From Sphingomonas sp. IBVSS2 (lineage in GTDB: Bacteria; Pseudomonadota; Alphaproteobacteria; Sphingomonadales; Sphingomonadaceae): a stretch of DNA of 64,000 nt. The notes beneath the pieces are model-generated. The model did no database searches and had not been told where the DNA came from. It was given only the letters and a program-made list of their open reading frames with translations. Every line of letters starts with the position of its first letter. Positions within the stretch are counted from its first letter, which is position 1. The stretch covers positions 125,592 through 189,591 of the forward strand of contig NZ_NFUR01000001.1 in the NCBI RefSeq assembly GCF_002127225.1, given 5' to 3'. The translations under genes and the position numbers were made by a program. Shown here one piece after another: positions 46,299 through 53,386 of this stretch.

Positions 46299-47576
46299 TC
46301 ACAGATCCTTCGCCAGGCGCACGCCGGTGAATTGCCAGCGTTGATGGGGGTAGAAGAAGTTGCGGTAGCTCGCGCGGGAATGGCCGCGCGGCGTGGCGCA
46401 GGACGATCCGCGCAGCACGAACTGGCCGCTCATGAACTTGCCGTTGTACTCGCCCACTGCGCCCGCGGCCGGCCGGAAGCCGGGATAGGGGCGATAGGCG
46501 CTGCCGGTCCATTCCCAGACATCCCCGAAAAAGGCCGGCCCGCCCGCCGAGGGGCGCGGCTCGACCGGGCCGGCGGCGTCGAGCTGGTTGCCGCCCGCCG
46601 GATCGTGCGCCGCTGCGGCCGCTTCCCATTCGAACTCGGTGGGCAGGCGCGCGCCGGCCCAGCTGGCATAGGCATCCGCCTCGAAGAAGCTGACATGGGT
46701 GACCGGCGCCGCGGGATCGACCGGACGGCGGCCGTCGAGCCCGAACCGCGTCCAGACCTCCCCCTCCCGCCGCCAGTAGAGCGGCGCCTCCACGCTTTCC
46801 TTCTGCACCCAGGCCCAGCCGTCCGACAGCCAGTGGCGCGGATCGCGATAGCCGCCATCGGCGATGAAACCGGCCCATTCGCCGTTGGTGACGGTGCGAT
46901 CGGCAAGGGCATGGGGCGTGAGCAGCGCCTGGTGGCGGGGCCCCTCGCAATCGAAGGCGAAGCCATCGTCCGGCCGGGCGGCCATCGGCTCCACCCCGAC
47001 CGCGACCAGGCCTTCCAGCCCCGCGATCCAGCCGATCGGGCCGGGCATCGCCACCGGCACCTTGGGCGCGCCCTGCCAGACGGCCGGCTCGAGCGGATTG
47101 ACCGAGAAATGGTGCAATATGTCGGTGAGCAGCAGCTCCTGATGCTGCTCCTCGTGATTGCAGCCGAGCAGCACCAGCGCCTGGGCGGCGGGCGGAAGAT
47201 CGGGCAGCGCATCGGCAAGCGCGGCATCGACATGGGCGCGCCAGGCGCGGATCTCGTCCAGCGTGGGGCGCGACAGCATGCCGCGCCGCGGGCGCGCATG
47301 GCGCTGGCCCTCCGCCTCGTAATAGCTGTTGAACAGGAAGGGCCAGCGCGCATCGAACAGCGCATAGCCAGGCAAATGATCGCGCAGCACGAAGGTCTCG
47401 AAGAACCAGGTGGTGTGCGCGAGGTGCCATTTGGCGGGCGAGGCATCGTCCATCGACTGGATCGTCGCATCGGCATCGGAGAGCGGCCGGACCAGCGCCT
47501 CGCTCAGCGCGCGGGTGCGGAGGAACTTCGCGCCCAAGGCGCTGGAAGCCGGCGCAGATCCCGTTTCCGTTCGCAT
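46299..47576 (-). CDS. egtB: Ergothioneine synthesis sulfoxide synthase EgtB
   Basis: Iron enzyme that joins hercynine to a thiol donor with O2. The 425-residue protein has an N-terminal DinB domain with the iron histidines in WHLAHTTWFFE (50-60) and HEEQHQELL (141-149), then a formylglycine-generating-enzyme-like domain with NGEWAGFIADGGY, LPTEFEWEAAA, VWEWTGSAY and the closing RLAKDL. AGGAG lies 8 bases before ATG 47576, and TTGACG (47612-47607) may be a -35 element. egtC and egtE are absent from the window; whether the donor is cysteine or gamma-Glu-Cys cannot be read from sequence. Confidence 0.94.
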   Translation of the reverse strand: MRTETGSAPASSALGAKFLRTRALSEALVRPLSDADATIQSMDDASPAKWHLAHTTWFFETFVLRDHLPGYALFDARWPFLFNSYYEAEGQRHARPRRGMLSRPTLDEIRAWRAHVDAALADALPDLPPAAQALVLLGCNHEEQHQELLLTDILHHFSVNPLEPAVWQGAPKVPVAMPGPIGWIAGLEGLVAVGVEPMAARPDDGFAFDCEGPRHQALLTPHALADRTVTNGEWAGFIADGGYRDPRHWLSDGWAWVQKESVEAPLYWRREGEVWTRFGLDGRRPVDPAAPVTHVSFFEADAYASWAGARLPTEFEWEAAAAAHDPAGGNQLDAAGPVEPRPSAGGPAFFGDVWEWTGSAYRPYPGFRPAAGAVGEYNGKFMSGQFVLRGSSCATPRGHSRASYRNFFYPHQRWQFTGVRLAKDL

Positions 47577-47628
47577 TATGTTCTCCTAGTCCAACAGGCC
47601 TCCGCCCGTCAACCGGAGAAGATATAGG

Positions 47629-48174
47629 TCAGCGGGACGCCCCCGGTACCCATAGAACGTCGCCCGCCTCGCTTTGGTTCACTGCGCGGGCGGCGACGAA
47701 GAGCAGGTCCGACAGGCGGTTGAGATAGGAAAGCGGCAGCCCGCCCGCGCCGGCGGCGACCGCGGCGCGCTCGGCCCGGCGCGTGACGGCGCGAGCGAGG
47801 TGAAGCTCGGGCGCGCCCGGGGCCCCGGCGGGAAGCACGAAGCTGGTCAGCGGCGCGAGCGCCGAGTTGATATGGTCGATCCGCTCCTCGAGCCAGGTCA
47901 CCTGGGCCGGGGTGACGCGCAGCGCGCCTTCGATCTCGTCCGGCGTGGCGAGATCGGCGCCGAGGTCGAACAGGTCGTTCTGGATGTGGGCGAGCATGCC
48001 GCCGAACGCATGATGGCCAAGCGTGGCGCGGGCGACGCCGATGGCGCAGTTCGCCTCGTCGACATCGCCGATCGCCGCCATGCGCGCATCGGCCTTGGAG
48101 ATGCGCGAGCCGTCGACCAGGCCGGTGGTGCCGTCGTCGCCGGTGCGCGTGTAGATCTTGTTGAGCTTGACCAT
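47629..48174 (-). CDS. Corrinoid adenosyltransferase, PduO type
   Basis: Makes adenosylcobalamin from cob(I)alamin and ATP. The 181-residue single-domain protein has the PduO N-terminal ATP loop IYTRTGDDGTTGLVDGSR, the DVDEANCAIG segment, and the closing YLNRLSDLLFVAARAVN with the catalytic Arg/Asp (RLSDLLF). Normal length. No cobalamin riboswitch could be recognised upstream. It lies between the methyltransferase and egtB genes on the same strand. Confidence 0.94.
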   Translation of the reverse strand: MVKLNKIYTRTGDDGTTGLVDGSRISKADARMAAIGDVDEANCAIGVARATLGHHAFGGMLAHIQNDLFDLGADLATPDEIEGALRVTPAQVTWLEERIDHINSALAPLTSFVLPAGAPGAPELHLARAVTRRAERAAVAAGAGGLPLSYLNRLSDLLFVAARAVNQSEAGDVLWVPGASR

Positions 48175-48247
48175 GGCGCGAGGATAGGCCCGGGGCCGCG
48201 GCGATTCAAATGCCTCCCCGCGCCTGGCCCGGGGAGGCCTCGCGCGG

Positions 48248-49117
48248 TCAGGCCGCCGCGTCCAGCGCTTCGCGCGCCGGGGGCAGGAAATGCTCCGCGC
48301 CGAGCAGCGGGTGCGGGTAGAGGAAGCGATTGGCCGCCATGGGCAGCACCACGCCCTCCGCGACGCCGGGCATGAAGTAATTGCCCTGATAGCAGTTGGG
48401 CCGGGTCATCTCGCCTTCGCCATGATAGGCGGTGCCGATCGACGCATAGTTCAGCTCTGTCCCGAACACGGCGTAGAGCGCCATGTCGACGAAGTTCATG
48501 AACCGGGGCGTGCCGCGCAGATGCGTGTCCTGCGCGATCAGCGCGACCAGATCCTCGCGCACGAAGGAGAGCGCCGAGAGATCCTTCACCACCTGTTCGA
48601 AGTTATGGTCGCCGTCGTGATGGACGATGTTCCGGCGGCCGCGCTCCTCGAGCATGACATGGCGGACATAGGCGGGCACGTCGCCATGGAAAAGCCGGAT
48701 ACGGCGCGCCGCATCGGGGAACGTGCGGCGGACGCGCTCATGGGCGAAGCGCAGATATTCGGCGGATATGTCGACCAGGTCGAGATCGAAGTCGAACGCC
48801 TCGATGCAGCCGGCGAGATAGGCGGTGGAGCCGCCCATCAACACGCCCACCTCGACCACCCGGTCGAACTGCCCGTGATAGTCGCGCAGGGTGCGGACGA
48901 TGTCGTAATAATATTGCGGCGAACACTGGTCCTCATAGGCCAGGCTCAGGGCACCGACCGTGCCGGCAATGCGATCGAAGATGCGGTTCTGGCCAAGCAG
49001 CGAGTGCATGTCGCCGCGCGTCTGATAGCCCGACAGGATCTCGATGCCGAGTGCCGCGGCGGGATCCGGCAGATCGTGCAGCGCTTCGTCGGCAGCGATG
49101 AAGGTTCCGAAGGTCAT
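48248..49117 (-). CDS. Class I SAM-dependent methyltransferase (Methyltransf_24-like)
   Basis: A 289-residue protein with a Rossmann SAM-binding loop VVEVGVLMGGSTAYLAG, the acidic end of strand 2 in LDLVDISAEYL, and HHDGDHNFEQVVKDL, which is the conserved metal/acid motif of the O-methyltransferase and CmcI-like group. The C-terminal third (GTELNYASIGTAYHGEGEM) is not familiar. It may methylate a sugar or small phenol; no neighbour fixes the pathway. No signal peptide. Confidence 0.7.
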   Translation of the reverse strand: MTFGTFIAADEALHDLPDPAAALGIEILSGYQTRGDMHSLLGQNRIFDRIAGTVGALSLAYEDQCSPQYYYDIVRTLRDYHGQFDRVVEVGVLMGGSTAYLAGCIEAFDFDLDLVDISAEYLRFAHERVRRTFPDAARRIRLFHGDVPAYVRHVMLEERGRRNIVHHDGDHNFEQVVKDLSALSFVREDLVALIAQDTHLRGTPRFMNFVDMALYAVFGTELNYASIGTAYHGEGEMTRPNCYQGNYFMPGVAEGVVLPMAANRFLYPHPLLGAEHFLPPAREALDAAA

Positions 49118-49164
49118 TGGGGCATCCTGCTGGTTACCCCCGCTTTATAGAGGCGCGGCGGGCC

Positions 49165-49800
49165 TCAGGCGTGGCGGAAACGCAACAGCAACACACCGAA
49201 GCCGATGAAGATCGTGCCGGTCAGCCGGTTGAACCATTTCTTGAGCGCGGGCCGGGCGAGATGGCGGGCCAGGCCGCGCCCGCCCAGCGCATAGACGGCG
49301 TACCAGAAGCATTCGACCACCGCGAAGGTGAGCACCAGGATCGCGAACTGGGGGGGCTTGGGCGCGGCGGCGCTGACGAACTGGGGGAAGAAGGCGGCGG
49401 CGAAGAGCAGCGCCTTGGGATTGGAGATGCTGATCGCGAAGCCGCCGCGGAAGAGCTGGGCCGGGGTGAGACGCCTGTCGGCGATCGCCTTGTCGTCGCC
49501 CATATCGAGCGGGGTCGGATCGGCCCGCCACGCCTTGATGCCCAGCCACACCAGATAGGCGGTGCCGAGCCAGCGCAGCACTTCGAACGCGCCGGGGATG
49601 GCGAGCAGCAGCGCGGTGAGGCCGGCGGCGGAAGCGGTGAGGATCGTCATCAGCCCGGCGAGGCAACCGGCCATCGCCGCCACGGTGCGCCGCACGCCGA
49701 AATCGACGCTGCGCTGGAGGATGTGGAGCATGTTGGGACCGGGCGTTCCCGAAAGCAGGAACACGGCCATGACGAAAAGCCACCAGGTCTGGAGTGTCAT
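49165..49800 (-). CDS. LysE family amino-acid exporter
   Basis: A 211-residue inner-membrane exporter with about six helices of the LysE/RhtB family. The N-terminal FLLSGTPGPNMLHILQRSVDFG (family GPGPN motif) and GGFAISISNPKALLFAAAFFPQF are diagnostic. Likely exports amino acids or homoserine lactones; the substrate is unknown. Probably monocistronic, followed in the same orientation by the methyltransferase gene. Confidence 0.9.
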   Translation of the reverse strand: MTLQTWWLFVMAVFLLSGTPGPNMLHILQRSVDFGVRRTVAAMAGCLAGLMTILTASAAGLTALLLAIPGAFEVLRWLGTAYLVWLGIKAWRADPTPLDMGDDKAIADRRLTPAQLFRGGFAISISNPKALLFAAAFFPQFVSAAAPKPPQFAILVLTFAVVECFWYAVYALGGRGLARHLARPALKKWFNRLTGTIFIGFGVLLLRFRHA

Positions 49801-49854
49801 CGCGCGGACCTTCGCGATCGGGGGTCTTGGGAAGGGGCCGCCGGCCCCGGCGCG

Positions 49855-50088
49855 TCAGCCCTTGGCCGACATGACGAAGAGGATGATCGCCGCCACCGCG
49901 ATCGCCACCGCCTGGAGCAGGATGCGTTGCTGCATCAGCTTCTGCGACTTGAGCGCGCGCGGGCTCGGGCCGTCGCCATGCCCCTCCAGGTCCTGGCTGG
50001 TGGTGCCCGCCATGTTCACCAGCCCCTTGATGAGGACGAACAGAGTCGCGAACATCGCGGCGACGAGCAGGATGGCGAGGAAGAACAT
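49855..50088 (-). CDS. HIG1 domain membrane protein
   Basis: A 77-residue protein with two helices (about 3-24 and 55-74) split by a polar loop. The segment KSQKLMQQRILLQAVAI is the HIG1 signature. In alphaproteobacteria and mitochondria, HIG1 proteins associate with cytochrome oxidase and respiratory supercomplexes; that role is inferred here. It starts 9 bases after gluQRS ends, so they are likely cotranscribed. Confidence 0.8.
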   Translation of the reverse strand: MFFLAILLVAAMFATLFVLIKGLVNMAGTTSQDLEGHGDGPSPRALKSQKLMQQRILLQAVAIAVAAIILFVMSAKG

Positions 50089-50097
50089 CCGGCCAGC

Positions 50098-50949
50098 TTA
50101 CGCCCCTGTCGCGGCGATGCCAACCGGCAGTTGCCCCGCGCGCAATCGCTCGGCGAGCGCGCGGCCGTCCTCGCCCGCCAGCCGCATCGCCTCCAGGCTC
50201 GGGGCGCCGTGGCGCTTGGCCAGGCGCGTGCCGTCCGGGCCGGCCAGGAGCGGGTGGTGGCGATATTCGGGCGTCGGCAGGCCCAGCAGCGCCTGGAGCA
50301 GGCGGTGGACATGGGTGGCCGCGAACAGGTCCACCCCGCGCACGACATCGGTGATGCCCTGGGCGGCATCGTCGACGGTGACGGCGAGATGGTAGCTGGC
50401 GGGCGCGTCCTTGCGGGCCAGGACGACGTCGCCGGCGGCGGCGGGATCGGCCCGGACGCGGCCGGCATGGGCGTCGTGCCAGCACAGATCCTCACCCGGC
50501 GGGGGGATCTGGATGGCCCGCGCCATGTCGAGCCGCCAGCAATGCGGCCGGGCCATGTCCGGCGCCTCCAGTCCGCGGCAGGTGCCGGGATAGAGCGCGC
50601 CCTCCGGCCCGTGCGGTGCCGATGCGCTGGCGGCGATGTCGGCGCGCGTGCAGAAACAGGGATAGAGCAGGCCCGCCGCGCGCAACCTGCCGAGCGCCGC
50701 CTCGTACAGGTGCAGGCGCCGGGACTGCCAGGTCACTTCGCCGTCCCAGCCCAGGCCGAGCCATTCCAGGTCCCGCAGGATCGCGTCGACATGCTCGGGC
50801 CGCGAGCGGGTGCCGTCGATATCCTCGATGCGCAGGGTGAAGCGGCCGCCATGTTGCCGCGCATGGTCGTGCGCCTGGATCGCCGACCAGGCATGGCCGA
50901 GGTGCAGGCGCCCCGTCGGGCTTGGCGCGAATCGCGTGTGGATAACCAT
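50098..50949 (-). CDS. gluQRS: Glutamyl-Q tRNA(Asp) synthetase
   Basis: Attaches glutamate to queuosine at the wobble base of tRNA-Asp. The 283-residue protein is a truncated GluRS without anticodon-binding domain: RFAPSPTGRLHLGHAWSA with HIGH-type HLGH, the zinc-binding cysteines in YPCFCTRAD and YPGTCRG, RIEDID, and the KMSKS-like GTRLAKRHGA. ATG 50949 is used. The HIG1 gene follows. It goes with the YhhQ transporter as a queuosine link. Confidence 0.93.
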   Translation of the reverse strand: MVIHTRFAPSPTGRLHLGHAWSAIQAHDHARQHGGRFTLRIEDIDGTRSRPEHVDAILRDLEWLGLGWDGEVTWQSRRLHLYEAALGRLRAAGLLYPCFCTRADIAASASAPHGPEGALYPGTCRGLEAPDMARPHCWRLDMARAIQIPPPGEDLCWHDAHAGRVRADPAAAGDVVLARKDAPASYHLAVTVDDAAQGITDVVRGVDLFAATHVHRLLQALLGLPTPEYRHHPLLAGPDGTRLAKRHGAPSLEAMRLAGEDGRALAERLRAGQLPVGIAATGA

Positions 50950-51047
50950 CAAACCGGCCCTTGACCGCGAGTCGCGGCATATGCTGTCATCAGCGCGTCA
51001 CGCTTCTCGGCGAGAGGCGGGGCACCATAGTTTGGGCGAGGGAGCGC

Positions 51048-51614
51048 ATGTATCATCCCGATCTGATCCGCCATCCGGACAGCTGCCCCGCCCTTGTGCT
51101 CAACGCGGACTATACGCCCCTGAGCTATTACCCGCTGAGCGTGTGGCCCTGGCAGACTGCGGTCAAGGCACTGTTCCTCGAGCGGGTGGACGTCGTCTCC
51201 TATTACGAACGGGAAGTGCGAAGTCCCAGCGCGAGGCTGAAGCTCCCTTCGGTCATCGCGCTCAAACAATATGTGAAACCTTCGCAATTCCCCGCCTTCA
51301 CGCGCTTCAACCTGTTCCTTCGCGACAAATTCTCCTGCCAATATTGCGGGACCCAGCGCGACCTCACCTTCGACCATGTCATTCCCCGCGCCCAGGGCGG
51401 ACGCACCACCTGGGAGAATGTCGCGACTGCCTGCGCCCCATGCAACCTCAAGAAGGGCGGGCGCACGCCGCAACAGGCCGCGATGCCCCTCCACATCCAG
51501 CCGATCCGGCCGACCAGCTGGCAGCTCCAGGAGCATGGCCGGCGCTTTCCCCCCAATTATCTGCACGAGACCTGGCGCGACTGGCTCTACTGGGACGTGG
51601 AGCTGCTGGCCTAG
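51048..51614 (+). CDS. HNH endonuclease domain protein
   Basis: A 188-residue protein. The N-terminal LVLNADYTPLSYYPLSVWPW and WQTAVKALFLERVDVV are typical of a bacterial HNH family (often next to housekeeping genes). The HNH core has CQYCG (97-101), TFDHVIPRAQGG with His110, and CAPCNLKKGG (129-138), so both zinc Cys pairs and the catalytic His are present. GAGGGAG precedes ATG 51048. A role in DNA repair or processing is likely rather than defence; no partner methylase is nearby. Confidence 0.88.
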   Translation: MYHPDLIRHPDSCPALVLNADYTPLSYYPLSVWPWQTAVKALFLERVDVVSYYEREVRSPSARLKLPSVIALKQYVKPSQFPAFTRFNLFLRDKFSCQYCGTQRDLTFDHVIPRAQGGRTTWENVATACAPCNLKKGGRTPQQAAMPLHIQPIRPTSWQLQEHGRRFPPNYLHETWRDWLYWDVELLA

Positions 51615-51647
51615 ACGCGCCACTCGGCCACCTCCCTCCCCGGCTCC

Positions 51648-51666
51648 CCCCGGCACGCGGCCGGGG
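51648..51666 (+). terminator. Hairpin after the HNH gene
   Basis: CCCCGGC (51648-51654) and GCCGGGG (51660-51666) around ACGCG, 34 bases after the HNH stop and followed by TGACGCG. Terminator-like and also similar to common GTCACCCCGGC intergenic repeats. Confidence 0.4.
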
Positions 51667-51728
51667 TGACGCGCGTGGTTGGTGGCGCTAGCTTCCCCGC
51701 AACGATCTGATTCACGGGGGACCCAAGC

Positions 51729-53315
51729 ATGAGCGGCTTCACCATCGACCGGCGCACGGCGCTGGCGCTTTCGCTGGGCGGCGCGGCCATGGTCGCCTTT
51801 CCGCGGCTGGCGCTTGCCGCCGCGCTCGACGAAGCGGCGGTCGACGCGATCGTCCAGCCCTTCATGGCCGCGTTCGAGACGCCGGGCATCGCCGTGGCGA
51901 TCGTCCGTCCCGGCGCCCCGGCCTTCGTCAAGGGCTATGGCGTGCGCACGCTCGGCACGCCGGGCGCGGTGGACGCGCATACCCGCTTCGGCATCGCCTC
52001 CCACTCCAAGGCATTCACCGCCGCCGCGCTGGCGCTGCTCGTCGACGCGGGCAAGCTCGGCTGGGAAGACCCGGTGGTGCAGCACCTGCCCGAGTTCCGC
52101 ATGTCCGATCCCGCGGTCACCCGGATGATGACGGTGCGCGACCTGCTGGTGCATCGTTCCGGACTTCCCCTGGGCGCCGGCGACCTGATGTTCTTCCCCG
52201 CCGGCACCCATGTCGCCGCCGACGTGCTCAAGGCGTTGCCGCACCTCAAGCCGGCGCGCGGCTTCCGGGCGGGCTATGACTATGACAACATCCTCTACAT
52301 CGTCGCCGGCCTGCTGATCGAGCGCGTCGCCGGCATGCCCTGGGACAAGTTCGTCGAGGCGCGGCTGTTCGCGCCGCTCGGCATGGCCGACGCGGTGGGA
52401 TCGCGCGGATCGCTCCGGACCGACAATGTCGCCGGCCGGCATGCGCGGCTGGGGCCGCCGGTGCGCGGGATCGGCAAGCTGGAAGTGGTGCAGCCGGACG
52501 AAGGCCCGATGGTCGACGCCGCGGGCGGCATCAACGCCAGCATCAGCGACATGGCGAAATGGCTGCAGGTGCAGCTCGCGCAGGGCAAGCTGCCCGACGG
52601 CAAGCAGCTCTGGTCGCCCGAACAGGCCAGGGAGATGTGGAAGCCGCAGACGATCACCGCGGCGAGCGACGGGCCGACCGACACCAACCCGGCGCGGCCG
52701 GTGCTCGCCGCCTATGCGCTCGGCTGGTTCGTGCAGGACTATCGCGGCATGCGCATGATCCAGCACAGCGGCGGCCTTTCCGGCCAGGTGACCTATTCGG
52801 GGATGCTGCCGTCGCGCGGCATCGGCGTATCGGTGCTGAGCAATGTCGAGGAGAGCGTCTCCGCCGCGATCCGCAACGCGATCCTCGACCGGCTGATCGA
52901 CGCGCCGGCATTCGACTGGGTGTCGAGCTATCGCACCCGCCAGAAGGCGGCGCAGGACGAGGCGCTGGCAAGCGTCGAGGGCGGCGTGGACAAGGCGCCG
53001 GCCGGCGGCCCCTCGCTGCCGCTCGCCGGCTATGCCGGGCGCTATCGCGATCCCTGGTATGGCGATGTGGTGGTGAGCCGGAAGAGCGGCGGGCTGTGGA
53101 TCGACTTCGTGCCGACTCCCGTCTTCAAGAGCGCGCTCGAGCCCTGGGGGCCGGACAGTTTCCGCACCCGCTTCGCCAAGGATGCCGGCGAGGATGCCGT
53201 GGTCAGCTTCGAGATCAAGGACGGCAAGGTCGCCGGCGTGACGATGAAGCCGCTCTCGCCGCTCGCCGATTTCAGCTACGACTATCAGCACCTCGCCTTC
53301 GTGCCGGTGCCGTAA
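51729..53315 (+). CDS. Serine hydrolase, class C beta-lactamase fold, Tat-exported
   Basis: A 528-residue periplasmic enzyme. Twin-arginine start FTIDRRTALALSLGG with cleavage near LALAAA; beta-lactamase/transpeptidase fold with the nucleophile in SHSK (91-94), the YxN motif in GYDYDNI and a HSGG near residue 345. The C-terminal 130 residues form a DUF3471-like beta domain (YAGRYRDPWYGDVVVSRKSG). Such proteins are esterases, D-aminopeptidases or peptidases more often than true beta-lactamases. It is 72 bases upstream of the penicillin-binding protein gene. Confidence 0.88.
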   Translation: MSGFTIDRRTALALSLGGAAMVAFPRLALAAALDEAAVDAIVQPFMAAFETPGIAVAIVRPGAPAFVKGYGVRTLGTPGAVDAHTRFGIASHSKAFTAAALALLVDAGKLGWEDPVVQHLPEFRMSDPAVTRMMTVRDLLVHRSGLPLGAGDLMFFPAGTHVAADVLKALPHLKPARGFRAGYDYDNILYIVAGLLIERVAGMPWDKFVEARLFAPLGMADAVGSRGSLRTDNVAGRHARLGPPVRGIGKLEVVQPDEGPMVDAAGGINASISDMAKWLQVQLAQGKLPDGKQLWSPEQAREMWKPQTITAASDGPTDTNPARPVLAAYALGWFVQDYRGMRMIQHSGGLSGQVTYSGMLPSRGIGVSVLSNVEESVSAAIRNAILDRLIDAPAFDWVSSYRTRQKAAQDEALASVEGGVDKAPAGGPSLPLAGYAGRYRDPWYGDVVVSRKSGGLWIDFVPTPVFKSALEPWGPDSFRTRFAKDAGEDAVVSFEIKDGKVAGVTMKPLSPLADFSYDYQHLAFVPVP

Positions 53316-53318
53316 TCA

Positions 53319-53340
53319 CTGTATTATTGTAGTAATACAG
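53319..53340. promoter_or_regulatory. AT-rich perfect inverted repeat, candidate operator
   Basis: CTGTATTA (53319-53326) and TAATACAG (53333-53340) around TTGTAG: 8+6+8, perfect. It lies 4 bases after the serine hydrolase stop and 46 bases before the PBP start, in strikingly AT-rich sequence for this genome. It overlaps TATTAT and TAATAC, which could be -10 elements. An operator for the PBP gene is the simplest reading; the binding protein is unknown. Confidence 0.5.
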
Positions 53341-53386
53341 ATGCTGCGCTAGAAGGGCATCATGCGAGCGGCGGAATCGACGACTG

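Noticed and set aside
48175..48247. Cobalamin riboswitch before the PduO-type adenosyltransferase
   Set aside because: The gap is too short for one and has no B12-box-like sequence.
51048..51614. HNH protein as part of a restriction or defence system
   Set aside because: No methylase, helicase or other defence gene is near, and the family is widespread beside housekeeping genes.
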